This document shows, piece after piece, positions 8,780-18,090 of a stretch of 64,000 bases of DNA (within the stretch, counting starts at the first letter, position 1; each line of letters opens with the position of its first letter). The DNA is from Flavobacterium sp. (GTDB lineage: Bacteria; Bacteroidota; Bacteroidia; Flavobacteriales; Flavobacteriaceae). Where the stretch lies: the NCBI GenBank assembly GCA_029946065.1, contig JAQSDU010000003.1:1-64000 (forward strand), read 5' to 3'. A program made the position numbers and the translations under genes. The notes below the pieces were generated by a model. The model was not told the DNA's origin and did no database searches. It worked only from the letters and a program-made list of their open reading frames with translations.

Positions 8780-9406
8780 TTATAAGTTCATTAATTCCTG
8801 AAAACAATCTACAAAATGTCCAACATGTAAACCATCCATCAACCCATGATGCACATGAACCGACATTGGCATGGTGCGTTTTCCGTTCACTACCGTCATT
8901 TTTCCAAATGAAATTTTCGGGCAGCTGTCAGGTAAAATAAAACTGCGTGCATGAGAAAGCGATGTAAAATCCACCCATGGAATTGCCGAAAAATGAATCA
9001 GATTATCATCGTTGAATTCCCTAGTGAATAGACCGGTAGTATTTTTTATCCGCTCAATTTCTGCCAATGCGCCTTTTTCAAAAACATCAAAATTGGAATC
9101 ATATTTTATCCATGAAAATCCAAATGAACCATCTTCGCGACTGATTGTTGCCGACACATCTATGCGGTCATAAACCACAACGGCATCATTTTCAATCCGG
9201 TAACGAAAGGCTTCAATTGTATTTACCGCAACTAATGTCTTGTGAAGATAATATAGGAAAAATGAATTTCCTGCAACTTTAGCATTTTGATAAGATTTTG
9301 TACAATCAATAGTAACAGTTGCGCCGAAAAATGGTTCTTCAAATTTTCTAAAAAAATGAAAATGCTCTTTTCGAGGCCAGTTTTCAATGTCTAAAAATTG
9401 TTTCAT
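8780..9406 (-). CDS. Chloramphenicol acetyltransferase (CAT)-like acyltransferase
   Basis: 208 residues, the usual CAT length. The catalytic signature HHGLMDGLHVGHF near the C-terminus provides the base His (VHHxxxDG). The substrate and trimer elements FRYRIENDAV and FSAIPWVDFTSLSHA match the CatA fold. CAT enzymes acetylate chloramphenicol with acetyl-CoA, but chromosomal CAT-like proteins in Flavobacteria can have other substrates, so resistance cannot be claimed from sequence. Its ATG overlaps the stop of the HAD gene upstream by one base (TAATG), so translation is probably coupled. Confidence 0.88.
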   Translation of the reverse strand: MKQFLDIENWPRKEHFHFFRKFEEPFFGATVTIDCTKSYQNAKVAGNSFFLYYLHKTLVAVNTIEAFRYRIENDAVVVYDRIDVSATISREDGSFGFSWIKYDSNFDVFEKGALAEIERIKNTTGLFTREFNDDNLIHFSAIPWVDFTSLSHARSFILPDSCPKISFGKMTVVNGKRTMPMSVHVHHGLMDGLHVGHFVDCFQELMNL

Positions 9407-10092
9407 TATGGTATAAAAGTTAACACTTCACTAATGCTTCCAAAATCAGTAAAGTTCACATGCTCCACTTTATGGTCTATTTTTTCGTGCGCCCAAGTCG
9501 TATGAAACGGAATATGAATGGCATGACCACCAATTCCCAAAACCGGCAAAATATCTGATTTCAGCGAATTCCCAATCATCATAAAATCAGAAGCTGGAAT
9601 TTCAAGGCGTTTCAACAAATCGATATAGTCTTCTTCCTGTTTGTCCGACATTACTTCAATATGGTGAAAATAACCACCCAATCCGGATTTATGGAGCTTG
9701 CGCCTTTGATCAAGCAAGTCGCCTTTTGTAGCGACAACGAGTTTGTATTTTCCTTTCAGTTCCTCAAGAACATCTTTTACGCCATCAAGCAGTTCAATAG
9801 GTTTCTCGAGCAGTTCTTTTCCATATTGAATGATTTTCTCAATAATTTCAATGCTGATGGTATTGTTCGAAATCTTCATCGCCGCTTCAATCATCGACAA
9901 GATATAGCCTTTGATGCCATAACCGTATAATTTTAGATTGTCGATTTCTGTCTTGAAAAGTTCTTGTGATAGCGAATGCCTCGACAAATACGGTGCCATC
10001 AGTTCACAGAATTTCTCTTCCGTTTCCTGAAAATACGGTTCGTTGACCCAAAGGGTGTCGTCGGCATCGAAAGCGATTACTTGTAGGTTCAT
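9406..10092 (-). CDS. HAD family hydrolase
   Basis: 228 residues with all four haloacid-dehalogenase motifs: nucleophile FDADDTLW (residues 8-15), Thr in VVATKGD, a Lys further on, and the acidic GNSLKSDI motif. An alpha-helical cap sits between motifs I and II, as in phosphoglycolate-phosphatase-like or HAD-IA enzymes. It probably removes phosphate from a small metabolite in the cytoplasm; the substrate is unknown. It lies 38 bases after metG and is joined to the CAT-like gene by a one-base overlap. Confidence 0.88.
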   Translation of the reverse strand: MNLQVIAFDADDTLWVNEPYFQETEEKFCELMAPYLSRHSLSQELFKTEIDNLKLYGYGIKGYILSMIEAAMKISNNTISIEIIEKIIQYGKELLEKPIELLDGVKDVLEELKGKYKLVVATKGDLLDQRRKLHKSGLGGYFHHIEVMSDKQEEDYIDLLKRLEIPASDFMMIGNSLKSDILPVLGIGGHAIHIPFHTTWAHEKIDHKVEHVNFTDFGSISEVLTFIP

Positions 10093-10130
10093 AAAAGTTA
10101 TTTGCTATAAATTAACGAAAACGGAACAAT

Positions 10131-12200
10131 TTAGTTGATGGTTTCCCCATTCCCAACTTCCGCATCCGGATTCACAAAAACCAATTTTCCTTCCGCGTTA
10201 TTGGTCATCAAAATCATACCTTGACTTTCAACACCGCGTAGATTTCTTGGTGCTAAATTTACCAAAACGGTCACTTTTTGTCCAATAATAGCTTCCGGCG
10301 CAAAACTTTCTGCAATGCCTGAAACAATTGTGCGAACATCAATTCCAGTATCGACTTTCAAAACAAGTAGCTTATTGGCTTTCGGCATTTTTTCGGCCTC
10401 GATAATCGTACCAACGCGCAAATCCATTTTAGCAAAATCCTCATATTGGATCGCGTCTTTCTGTGGTTCTACTTTTTTGTTTTCGGCAATATTTTTTGTT
10501 TTTGTAGCCTCAAGCTTGTCAATTTGCTTCTGGATTTCCTCGTCTTCAATTTTAGCAAAAAGCAATGCTCCAACACCAATTTGTGTGCCAGGTGAGAGGA
10601 TGTGTTGGTCTTTGCTCACTTCAATCCAATCATTTACTTCTGGCGGACTCGGATGAACGCCCAACATTGTTTTCAATTTTTCGGAAGTAAAAGGTAAAAA
10701 TGGCTCAGACAAAATACTAAGTGCGGTGGCAATTTGTAAAGCCACATACATCTGAGTTTTCACGCGCTCCGGATTGTCTTTGACGATTTTCCAAGGTTCT
10801 TCATCAGCAAGATATTTGTTGCCCAAACGCGCGACATTCATCAATTCGCCCAAAGCTTCCCGGAAGCGGTAACGCTCGATGGAACTCGATATAACAGCAG
10901 GATAAGCCCTCATTTCTGTCAAAGTCGCTTCGTCAATTGCTAAAAAGGCATTCGGTTCAGGGACAATTCCGTCATAATATTTATTGGTCAAAACCACAAC
11001 GCGGTTGATGAAATTGCCAAAAATAGCCACCAATTCATTATTATTTCTCGCCTGAAAATCCTTCCATGTAAAATCATTGTCCTTTGTTTCCGGTGCATTC
11101 GACGTTAGCGCATAACGCAAAACATCTTGTTTGTTCGGAAAATCTTCTAAATATTCATGCAGCCAAACGGCCCAGTTTTTAGAGGTAGAAAGCTTATTGC
11201 CTTCGAGATTCAAAAATTCATTTGCCGGCACATTGTCAGGCAAAATATACGTCCCTTCGGCCTTCAGCATCGCAGGAAAAATCACACAATGAAAAACGAT
11301 ATTGTCTTTTCCTATAAAATGTACAAGTTTCGTGTCTTCACTTTTCCAATACTGTTCCCAGTCTTTTCCTTCTCGCAAAGCCCATTCTTTCGTCGATGAT
11401 ATATAGCCAATTGGCGCATCAAACCACACATATAATTTCTTTCCTTCCGCACCTTCAACGGGAACATCAATACCCCAATCCAAATCACGCGTCACGGCCC
11501 TTGGTTCCAAACCGCCGTCAATCCACGATTTTACTTGGCCATAAACATTCGGTTTCCAGTCGTTTTTGTGTCCGACTAAAATCCATTCCGTCAAAAAATC
11601 TGTATATCGGTCCAAAGGCAAAAACCAATGTTTGGTCGCTTTTAAAACAGGCGTTTCGCCAGTGATTGTAGATTTTGGGTTGATCAAATCGGTTGCATTC
11701 AAAGTCGAACCACATCGTTCACATTGGTCGCCATAAGCTTCTTCATTCCCGCATTTAGGGCAAGTTCCCGTCACAAAACGGTCGGCTAAAAACTGATTGG
11801 CTTTTGCGTCATATAATTGCTCCGTCACTTCTTCAATAAATTGTCCTGCATCATACAATTTCCTAAAAAATTCCGAAGCCGTATCATGGTGGATTTTCGC
11901 CGAAGTCCGCGAATAATTATCAAATGAAATCCCAAAATCCAAAAAAGATTTCCGGATAATCCCGTCATATTTGTCAATGACTTCCTGTGGCGTAATGCCT
12001 TCTTTCTTCGCTTTCATCGAAATCGCAACACCGTGTTCATCACTTCCGCAAATGAAAGCCACATCTTTTCCCTGTTGGCGCAGGTAACGGGAGTAGATGT
12101 CAGACGGCACATAAACGCCTGCAAGGTGACCAATGTGAATCGGGCCGTTCGTGTAGGGCAAAGCCGCAGTAATCGTATATCGTTTTGGATTTTGTAACAT
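10131..12200 (-). CDS. metG: Methionyl-tRNA synthetase with C-terminal tRNA-binding domain
   Basis: 689 residues. The class I signature HIGHLAGV lies at 22-29 and the KMSKS-like motif appears as KLSTSKN around 335. A zinc knuckle with CPKC and CERC around 145-165 is intact. The anticodon domain follows, then a charged linker and a C-terminal Trbp111-like domain (about 585-689, [20 protein letters not shown]), which aids dimerisation and tRNA binding. It charges tRNA-Met for initiation and elongation. Length agrees with the long bacterial form. A TATTTTTG promoter element sits 20 bases before the start. Confidence 0.98.
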   Translation of the reverse strand: MLQNPKRYTITAALPYTNGPIHIGHLAGVYVPSDIYSRYLRQQGKDVAFICGSDEHGVAISMKAKKEGITPQEVIDKYDGIIRKSFLDFGISFDNYSRTSAKIHHDTASEFFRKLYDAGQFIEEVTEQLYDAKANQFLADRFVTGTCPKCGNEEAYGDQCERCGSTLNATDLINPKSTITGETPVLKATKHWFLPLDRYTDFLTEWILVGHKNDWKPNVYGQVKSWIDGGLEPRAVTRDLDWGIDVPVEGAEGKKLYVWFDAPIGYISSTKEWALREGKDWEQYWKSEDTKLVHFIGKDNIVFHCVIFPAMLKAEGTYILPDNVPANEFLNLEGNKLSTSKNWAVWLHEYLEDFPNKQDVLRYALTSNAPETKDNDFTWKDFQARNNNELVAIFGNFINRVVVLTNKYYDGIVPEPNAFLAIDEATLTEMRAYPAVISSSIERYRFREALGELMNVARLGNKYLADEEPWKIVKDNPERVKTQMYVALQIATALSILSEPFLPFTSEKLKTMLGVHPSPPEVNDWIEVSKDQHILSPGTQIGVGALLFAKIEDEEIQKQIDKLEATKTKNIAENKKVEPQKDAIQYEDFAKMDLRVGTIIEAEKMPKANKLLVLKVDTGIDVRTIVSGIAESFAPEAIIGQKVTVLVNLAPRNLRGVESQGMILMTNNAEGKLVFVNPDAEVGNGETIN

Positions 12201-12219
12201 AATTCAGTTTAATTGACTG

Positions 12220-12227
12220 CAAAAATA
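12220..12227 (-). promoter_or_regulatory. Likely -7 promoter element of metG
   Basis: Minus strand TATTTTTG matches TAnnTTTG and lies about 20 bases before the metG start codon. No clear TTTG partner is found at the expected distance, so it is only moderately supported. Confidence 0.45.
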
Positions 12228-12236
12228 AGGATTTTG

Positions 12237-12277
12237 AAGTTGTAAAGTTTCAGAGTTGCAAAGTTTCAAAGTTTTTT
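12237..12277. repeat. Short direct repeats of the word AAAGTTTC
   Basis: The intergenic stretch upstream of metG contains three close copies of GTTGYAAAGTTTC-like words, spaced 10-18 bases. This is the start of a 355-base gene-free region (12201-12556) that also holds the elements at 12301 and 12427 and a promoter at 12532. Confidence 0.55.
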
Positions 12278-12300
12278 ACATCGATTATAATTTTATTTTA

Positions 12301-12385
12301 GGAGCATTTTCCCGCTATTTGTTCCAATCTTTTGTTTTTTTATTTAAAAAACAAAAGGATTTACACTGCTATCGGGGCTAGGCAG
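12301..12385 (-). repeat. Structured repeat of the AGCCC...AAAATCCTTTTG family, copy 1
   Basis: Read on the minus strand it runs TAGCCCCGATAGCAGTG, AAATCCTTTTGTTTTTT, then the mirrored AAAAAACAAAAGATTGG and an AACAAATAGCGGG end. The centre is an inverted repeat (ACAAAAGG... / ...CCTTTTGT) able to form a long hairpin. A second copy with the same order of words lies at 35070 on the plus strand, and about 50 of the first 75 positions agree by eye. It looks like a conserved RNA-forming element or palindromic repeat rather than a coding remnant. Comparison with the Rfam Flavo-1 motif would be the first check. Confidence 0.65.
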
Positions 12386-12426
12386 TTTTTTTCGCCAGAC
12401 GCAACGGGTATGATCGGTACTCAATA

Positions 12427-12520
12427 GACACGGATTTGACAGATTTTCACGAATCTTTGTTCACATAAAAAGAAATCAAAAAATCTGCATAAATCCGTTT
12501 GATCAGTGTTATCTGTGTTC
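12427..12520. repeat. Imperfect inverted repeat of the ACACGGATTTGACAGATT family
   Basis: The left arm (ACACGGATTTGACAGATTTT) is mirrored by AAATCTGCATAAATCCGTTTGATCAGTG and a final TGTGTT. The arms are built from 10-12 base words on ATTTGACAG/GGATT and can fold into a long imperfect hairpin. It lies just before the promoter of the LD-carboxypeptidase gene. A related element with CACGAATTT words lies at 27771. Confidence 0.65.
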
Positions 12521-12531
12521 CAATAACTTCT

Positions 12532-12539
12532 TATATTTG
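12532..12539 (+). promoter_or_regulatory. Likely -7 promoter element of the LD-carboxypeptidase operon
   Basis: TATATTTG matches the Bacteroidota consensus TAnnTTTG. It lies 18 bases before the ATG at 12557 and 90 before the alternative ATG at 12629. Confidence 0.55.
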
Positions 12540-12556
12540 AACTACAAGACCAAACA

Positions 12557-13525
12557 ATGAAAAATCCATTCTACTATCTAATCTTTACCATTGAATTTTT
12601 TTTCCAAACCACACAAGCACAACGAAAAATGAGCACACCGGAATTTCTAAAAAAAGGCGATACTGTTGGCATCTTGGCCACTGCCAGAAAAATTGACCTC
12701 GCTACTTTACAACCGGGCATCCATCTTTTAGAAAGTTGGGGGTTGCATGTCGTCATCGGCAAAACCATTGGCAAAGAAGACCACCAACTTGCTGGTGCCG
12801 ACTGGCAACGTGCCACAGATTTTCAGGAAATGCTCGACAACCCGAAAATAAAAGCAATTTGGGCAGCAAAAGGGGGCTACGGCACCGTTAGAATAGTTGA
12901 TCGCATTGATTTCACCAATTTCAAAAAGAAGCCAAAATGGGTAATCGGTTTCAGCGATGTCACCGTTTTGCATAGCCATCTTAACAATATGGGCATCGAA
13001 ACCATTCATGCGATGATGGCCATCAGCACAAAAACCGCAACGCCTGCAGCGATTGAAAGTTTGCATAAATCGTTATTCGGCGAAAGCCTTTCTTATGATC
13101 TTCCAGCACACGAATTCAACCGAAAAGGCAAAGTCAAAGGCGAATTGGTGGGCGGAAATTTATCCGTTTTATATAGTATTCTCGGTTCAAAATCGGCAAT
13201 AGATTATAAAGGCAAAATTCTTTTTATCGAAGATCTTGATGAATACTTGTATCATATTGACCGTATGATGTTCAACCTCAAGCGCAATGGTTATTTCGAC
13301 GGTGTGAAAGCAGTGATCATCGGAGGTATGACCGAAATGAAAGACAACGATATTCCGTGGGGCAAAAACGCACTCGAAATTATCCAAGACATTTTTAAGG
13401 ATTATGATTTTCCGGTGATTTATAATTTCCCCGCTGGACATATTAAGGATAACCGCGCAATGATTTTCGGAAAAACAGTTGCTGTCGATGTAAATGACAA
13501 CGGTTCAATAGTTAAATTTGAATAG
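12557..13525 (+). CDS. LD-carboxypeptidase, peptidase family S66
   Basis: 322 residues from the first Met. The S66 elements are complete: GGYGTVRI, nucleophile Ser in GFSDVTVLHS, Glu in LFIEDLDEYLYHIDRM and His in PAGHIKDN. These enzymes cut the L,D bond to the terminal D-Ala of murein tetrapeptides during peptidoglycan recycling. The first 24 residues are hydrophobic and could be a signal or anchor; a second start at 12629 (MSTPEFLKKGDTVG) begins exactly where cytoplasmic family members begin. The promoter just before 12557 allows either. It is followed 39 bases later by the yraN-like gene. Family certain, start and location uncertain. Confidence 0.92.
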   Translation: MKNPFYYLIFTIEFFFQTTQAQRKMSTPEFLKKGDTVGILATARKIDLATLQPGIHLLESWGLHVVIGKTIGKEDHQLAGADWQRATDFQEMLDNPKIKAIWAAKGGYGTVRIVDRIDFTNFKKKPKWVIGFSDVTVLHSHLNNMGIETIHAMMAISTKTATPAAIESLHKSLFGESLSYDLPAHEFNRKGKVKGELVGGNLSVLYSILGSKSAIDYKGKILFIEDLDEYLYHIDRMMFNLKRNGYFDGVKAVIIGGMTEMKDNDIPWGKNALEIIQDIFKDYDFPVIYNFPAGHIKDNRAMIFGKTVAVDVNDNGSIVKFE

Positions 13526-13564
13526 CAGCACCTGCATACTGCAACAGAACACTCAATACTAAAA

Positions 13565-13924
13565 ATGGCTTCCCACAACGAATTAGGAAAACTTGGAGAA
13601 GAACTGGCAGTAGCATTCCTACAGCAAAACCAGTATGAAATTCTCGAAACCAATTGGACTTTCCAAAAAGCCGAAGTTGATGTTATCGCACAAAAAGAAA
13701 ACATTCTGGCGATAATTGAAGTCAAAACCCGCACAAGCATTGACTTTGGATTGCCGCAAGATTTTGTAAAGCCAAAAAAAATTCAACTTTTGGTAAAAGC
13801 CGTCAATGAATATGTAATTTCAAATGACTTGGTTTTGGAAGTTCGTTTCGACATCATCGCGATCCACAAAAAGAACAACGAATTTGTGCTCGAACATATA
13901 GAAAATGCGTTTTATTATTTTTGA
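13565..13924 (+). CDS. YraN/UPF0102 family protein (endonuclease-like fold)
   Basis: 119 residues, the standard size. It shows the restriction-endonuclease-like core: GEELAVAFL helix, Glu/Asp in KAEVDVIA, and EVKTR (E-x-K) that together make a metal-binding D-ExK site. The family is widespread and its role is poorly known; a link to Holliday-junction or repair nucleases rests on fold only. It probably shares a transcript with the LD-carboxypeptidase gene. Confidence 0.92.
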   Translation: MASHNELGKLGEELAVAFLQQNQYEILETNWTFQKAEVDVIAQKENILAIIEVKTRTSIDFGLPQDFVKPKKIQLLVKAVNEYVISNDLVLEVRFDIIAIHKKNNEFVLEHIENAFYYF

Positions 13925-13931
13925 TGTTATA

Positions 13932-13964
13932 TTTGTAACAAATTGTTTTTTAATTGTATGTTTG
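13932..13964 (+). promoter_or_regulatory. Promoter of the ACT-like gene
   Basis: TTTG (13932-13935), a 21-base spacer and TATGTTTG (13957-13964) match the Bacteroidota promoter layout, 31 bases before the ATG at 13996. This also argues against an upstream start at 13954, which would place translation inside the promoter. Confidence 0.65.
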
Positions 13965-13995
13965 CAAAACACACACAACTACAAAACATTGCATC

Positions 13996-14655
13996 ATGAA
14001 AACGATCTCATCTGTAGTAGAAAACTACATTAAAACAAAGCCGTTCTTACTAAGCGCGCTCTCACAAGGCATTATCAACCTTACGTCTTTATCAAGAAAT
14101 ATGTTGCCGGAGTTGCAAAGCGAATTGGGCAAAGATGTCAAACAAGGCGCAATTGTCATGGCGTTAAAACGCCTTTCGGAAGATCTTGATTTCCGATTAA
14201 ATCACAAAATCTTAAAAGTGCTGAAGAATTTGGGCGAGATTACGGTTCGTTCTTCTTTATCAGATTTTACGTTCGCGGTTTCTGACACAATTTTGAACAA
14301 ACAGGCCGATTTAATTTCTGAAATCAATACCTATTCCGACATTTTTTATACTTCGTCAAGGGGTGTAAGCGAAACCAATATCGTCGTTAGCGAAAGCGTT
14401 AGTCATTTGGTGGATAAGCATTTTTCAAGTGAAAAGTTACTACACAAATTTGACAATCTCGCATCGATTACGATAAAATTACCAAAAGACAACGTTTCTA
14501 CTCCAGGTGTCTATTACTTTATTTTTCAGCGATTGGCATGGGAAGGGATTATCATCAATGAGGTGATTTCAACTTCTTATGAGTTTACTATTTTAGTAAG
14601 CGATCAGGATGTTGATGTGGCGTTTAAAGTGATAAAGGATTTGAAATCGCTTTAA
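13996..14655 (+). CDS. ACT-like regulatory domain protein of unknown function
   Basis: 219 residues from the ATG at 13996. The N-terminal half looks like a helical, winged-helix-type segment (GIINLTSLSRNMLPELQ, then VKQGAIVMALKRLSEDL). The C-terminal part (about 145-215) has the ACT pattern PGVYYFIFQRLAWEGIIINE and SYEFTILVSDQDVDVAFKVI, as in the regulatory end of aspartate kinases. There is no kinase domain. It could be a ligand-sensing regulator; databases sometimes label such proteins aspartate kinase because of the ACT end, which would be misleading. It is monocistronic, with its own promoter and a terminator after it. Confidence 0.8.
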   Translation: MKTISSVVENYIKTKPFLLSALSQGIINLTSLSRNMLPELQSELGKDVKQGAIVMALKRLSEDLDFRLNHKILKVLKNLGEITVRSSLSDFTFAVSDTILNKQADLISEINTYSDIFYTSSRGVSETNIVVSESVSHLVDKHFSSEKLLHKFDNLASITIKLPKDNVSTPGVYYFIFQRLAWEGIIINEVISTSYEFTILVSDQDVDVAFKVIKDLKSL

Positions 14656-14677
14656 AAGTAAATCCCAAAAAACAAAC

Positions 14678-14719
14678 CCCAAATTCCAATCGGTATCGAC
14701 ATTGGAATTTGGGATTTTT
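14678..14719. terminator. Bidirectional hairpin terminator of the CCCAAATTCCAAT family
   Basis: A 13-bp perfect stem CCCAAATTCCAAT / ATTGGAATTTGGG surrounds a 10-base loop, followed by TTTTTT. It separates the convergent ACT-like gene and mfd. A partial third arm (AAATCCCAAA at 14660) suggests repeat-derived growth of the element. Confidence 0.85.
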
Positions 14720-14733
14720 TATAGAAATTTTCT

Positions 14734-17700
14734 CTAAATAATCTCCAACATCTCCAATGCCTTCCGGATAGATTTCACATTTTCAAAAGTCAGTAACAGT
14801 CGCAATCCATTTGGTGTTTGTTTTTCTTTCATTTTGCACAAGTGTCCTTGTTTTTGAACAAACTGTAGTACTTTATGAAATTGACTAGAAGTGTAATAAT
14901 CCGATTGCTGGTCGGAAACAAAGTAACAAATCATTTTTCCTTGTTTCATGATGAGTTTCTCGATGCCGAGTTTTGTCGCAATCCATTTTAGGCGAATTGA
15001 ATTAAGCAATGCTTTCGCGGGCTTGGGCAATTCCCCGAAACGGTCAATGAGTTTTTTCTCATAAGCGGCGAGGGTTTCGTCATCTTTGATTAAGCTCAAT
15101 TCGTTGTAAAGATTAAGTCTTTCAGAAATGTTGTTGATGTACTCATCTGGAAATAGCAACTCAAAATCCGTGTCAATCTGGATGTCTTTTACATATTCTT
15201 TTTCTTTACCATCGTCTTCATCGGCGTACAAATCCTTGAATTCATTTTCCTTTAATTCTTCAATCGCTTCGTTCATGATTTTTTGGTAGGTTTCAAAACC
15301 GATTTCATTGATGAAACCGCTTTGTTCACCGCCTAATAAATCACCGGCGCCTCGAATTTCCAAGTCTTTCATAGCGATATTGAAACCGCTTCCGAGTTCA
15401 CTAAATTGTTCCAAAGCCTGAATTCTCTTCCGGGCATCATCAGTCATAGCAGAATAGGGAGGACAAATAAAATAACAAAATGCTTTTTTATTGCTTCGCC
15501 CAACGCGACCGCGCATTTGGTGCAAATCGGATAACCCGAAATTATTAGCATTGTTGATGAAAATTGTATTGGCATTTGGCACATCAAGACCGCTTTCAAT
15601 TATTGTTGTGGCGACCAAAACATCAAATTCACCATTCATAAATGCCAACATCAGTTCCTCAAGCTTTTTGCCTTCCATTTGGCCGTGACCAATTCCAACG
15701 CGTGCTCCGGGAACCAATCTTTGGATCATTCCGGCGACTTCTTTAATGTTTTCGATACGGTTATTGATGAAAAAAACCTGTCCGTTTCTTTGGATTTCGT
15801 AGGAAATTGCATCACGAATCAGCTCTTCGTTAAACCCCACGACATTGGTTTCAATCGGATAACGGTTCGGTGGGGGCGTTGTGATTACGGACAAATCCCG
15901 TGCTGCCATCAGTGAAAACTGCAACGTTCTCGGAATTGGAGTGGCGGTCAATGTTAGCGTATCGACATTGGCAGAAATCGTTTTTAGTTTGTCTTTTACG
16001 TTCACGCCAAATTTCTGCTCTTCGTCAATAATCAGCAATCCCAAGTCCTTAAAAGTCACGTTTTTGTTGACCAATTGGTGCGTTCCTATGATGATATCGA
16101 GTTTGCCTTCGGCGAGTTCTTTTAAAGTTTCCGTCTTTTCTTTTGCTGTTCGAAAGCGATTCAAATAGCCAATGGTTACAGGCATTTCTTTTAAACGTTC
16201 CGAAAAAGTGCGGTAGTGTTGATAAGCCAAAATCGTTGTCGGCACTAAAATGGCGACTTGTTTTCCGTTATCAACAGCTTTGAAAGCAGCGCGAATGGCG
16301 ACTTCCGTTTTTCCAAAACCTACATCGCCGCAAACCAATCGGTCCATCGGCCGATCACTTTCCATATCTGCTTTGACTTCTTGTGTCGATTTGGTTTGAT
16401 CAGGCGTATCTTCATAAATAAAGGAACTTTCTAGTTCCAATTGCATATAACTGTCTGGTTTGTATTGGAAACCCTTTTCCAATCGACGCTTGGCGTACAA
16501 CTGAATAAGGTTAAATGCAATGTGTTTAACGCGTGCCTTAGTTTTTTGTTTTAGGATTTTCCAAGCATTCGAGCCTAACTTATAAATTTTAGGCGGCGCA
16601 CCGTCTTTACCGTTGTATTTGGCGATTTTATGTAGCGAGTGGATGCTCACATACACAATATCATTATCGGCATAAACGAGTTTAATGGCTTCTTGCGTCT
16701 TGCCTTCGACCTGAATTTTCTGCAATCCGCCGAACTTGCCGATGCCGTGATCGATGTGCGTGACATAATCACCAACGGATAAAGTGGTCAATTCTTTTAA
16801 CGTAATCGTCTGCTTTTTTGAATAGCCGTTCTTGATGTTGAATTTATGGTAACGTTCGAAAATCTGATGATCTGTATAAACAGCAATCTGGTTTTCTTCG
16901 TCGATAAAACCTTGGTAAAGCGATAAAGTTATTGTTTCGTATTGCTTTCGGATACTTTCAGAATTGGCTTCATCTAAAGTTTCAAAAATATCATGAAAGC
17001 GTTTTGCTTGTTGGTCGTTGGAGCAAAAAAGATAATTTTTAATGCCATTGAAATGATTTTCGCCGAGATTATTCAGCAGCAAATCGAACTGCTTGTTGAA
17101 TGATGGCTGCGGCAAAATGAAATATTCGAATGTTTTTTGGGTTTTAAAAATAGGCTTCGATCCAGTTTCGACAATCGTAAAATCGAGTGCTTTTTTGATG
17201 AAAGACGATTGGTTCAAGAACAATTTTTCTGGCTCAAGGTGCCGTATTTCTTTATTGAGTTTTTCAAAAACAGAAATGGCTTTTTCAAAAAGCTTGTCCA
17301 TTTTACTCAGTAGTCCTTCTGTATTATTGATGAAAATTACCGATTTCGGACTGATATAATCTAGGAAACTTTCGCGATTTTCCTGAAAGAATTTGTTCTC
17401 GACGTTGGGAATGATTGTGATTTTTTTCTGCCTTTCAATAGACAATTGTGTTTCCACGTCGAAACTTCTAATACTATCGACTTCATTGCCGAAAAATTCG
17501 ATTCGGTAGGGATTTTCATTCGAAAAAGAAAAGACGTCTATAATGCCGCCACGAACAGAAAATTCTCCGGGCTCTGTAATAAAATCGACACGCTTGAATT
17601 CATATTCGAATAAGACTTCGTTGATAAAATCGATTGAAATTTTATCGCCAACCGATACCTTCAAAGTGTTTTTATCGAGTTCTTTTTTGGTAACAACTTT

Positions 17701-18090
17701 CTCAAAAAGCGCTTCGGGATAAGTGACTATTATTGCCGGTTTTTTTCTTGAATTAATGCGGTTTAATACTTCCGCACGCAACAAAACATTGGCATTATCA
17801 GTATCTTCAATTTGGTACGGATTGCGGTAAGAACCAGGATAAAACAGCACATCTTCGTCGTTCAGCAATTGCTCGAGATCGTTGAGGTAATATGCAGCCT
17901 CTTCCTTGTCATTCAGAATGAACAAAAACGGATTTTCAGACTGTAAAAAAAGTGCTTTTACGACAAACGAAAGCGAAGAACCGACCAGTCCTTTAAGGTG
18001 TAACTTTTGTTCCCGAATGCCAAGACTATCAATGATCAGCTTAGTTTTCGAGGCGTTATCATATTTGTTAAATAAGGCCGATTTACTCAA
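14734..18090 (-). CDS. mfd: Transcription-repair coupling factor
   Basis: 1118 residues, close to the usual 1150. The N-terminal UvrB-homology modules include a degenerate module with FLLNDKEEA-type motifs. A CarD-like RNA-polymerase-interaction domain starts near 420 (LSVGDYVTHIDHGIGKFGG). The RecG-like translocase follows, with Walker A GDVGFGKTE, DEEQ box, TATPIPRTL and the TRG-region motif ESGLDVPNANT plus QMRGRVGR. The C-terminal TRCF domain ends the protein. Mfd removes stalled RNA polymerase at lesions and recruits UvrA. The start overlaps the end of the upstream lipoprotein gene by four bases, an unusual partner for a repair gene. Confidence 0.98.
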   Translation of the reverse strand: MSKSALFNKYDNASKTKLIIDSLGIREQKLHLKGLVGSSLSFVVKALFLQSENPFLFILNDKEEAAYYLNDLEQLLNDEDVLFYPGSYRNPYQIEDTDNANVLLRAEVLNRINSRKKPAIIVTYPEALFEKVVTKKELDKNTLKVSVGDKISIDFINEVLFEYEFKRVDFITEPGEFSVRGGIIDVFSFSNENPYRIEFFGNEVDSIRSFDVETQLSIERQKKITIIPNVENKFFQENRESFLDYISPKSVIFINNTEGLLSKMDKLFEKAISVFEKLNKEIRHLEPEKLFLNQSSFIKKALDFTIVETGSKPIFKTQKTFEYFILPQPSFNKQFDLLLNNLGENHFNGIKNYLFCSNDQQAKRFHDIFETLDEANSESIRKQYETITLSLYQGFIDEENQIAVYTDHQIFERYHKFNIKNGYSKKQTITLKELTTLSVGDYVTHIDHGIGKFGGLQKIQVEGKTQEAIKLVYADNDIVYVSIHSLHKIAKYNGKDGAPPKIYKLGSNAWKILKQKTKARVKHIAFNLIQLYAKRRLEKGFQYKPDSYMQLELESSFIYEDTPDQTKSTQEVKADMESDRPMDRLVCGDVGFGKTEVAIRAAFKAVDNGKQVAILVPTTILAYQHYRTFSERLKEMPVTIGYLNRFRTAKEKTETLKELAEGKLDIIIGTHQLVNKNVTFKDLGLLIIDEEQKFGVNVKDKLKTISANVDTLTLTATPIPRTLQFSLMAARDLSVITTPPPNRYPIETNVVGFNEELIRDAISYEIQRNGQVFFINNRIENIKEVAGMIQRLVPGARVGIGHGQMEGKKLEELMLAFMNGEFDVLVATTIIESGLDVPNANTIFINNANNFGLSDLHQMRGRVGRSNKKAFCYFICPPYSAMTDDARKRIQALEQFSELGSGFNIAMKDLEIRGAGDLLGGEQSGFINEIGFETYQKIMNEAIEELKENEFKDLYADEDDGKEKEYVKDIQIDTDFELLFPDEYINNISERLNLYNELSLIKDDETLAAYEKKLIDRFGELPKPAKALLNSIRLKWIATKLGIEKLIMKQGKMICYFVSDQQSDYYTSSQFHKVLQFVQKQGHLCKMKEKQTPNGLRLLLTFENVKSIRKALEMLEII

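Noticed and set aside
8780..9406. Chloramphenicol resistance gene
   Set aside because: The CAT signature is real, but chromosomal CAT-like proteins often have other substrates; resistance is not shown by sequence.
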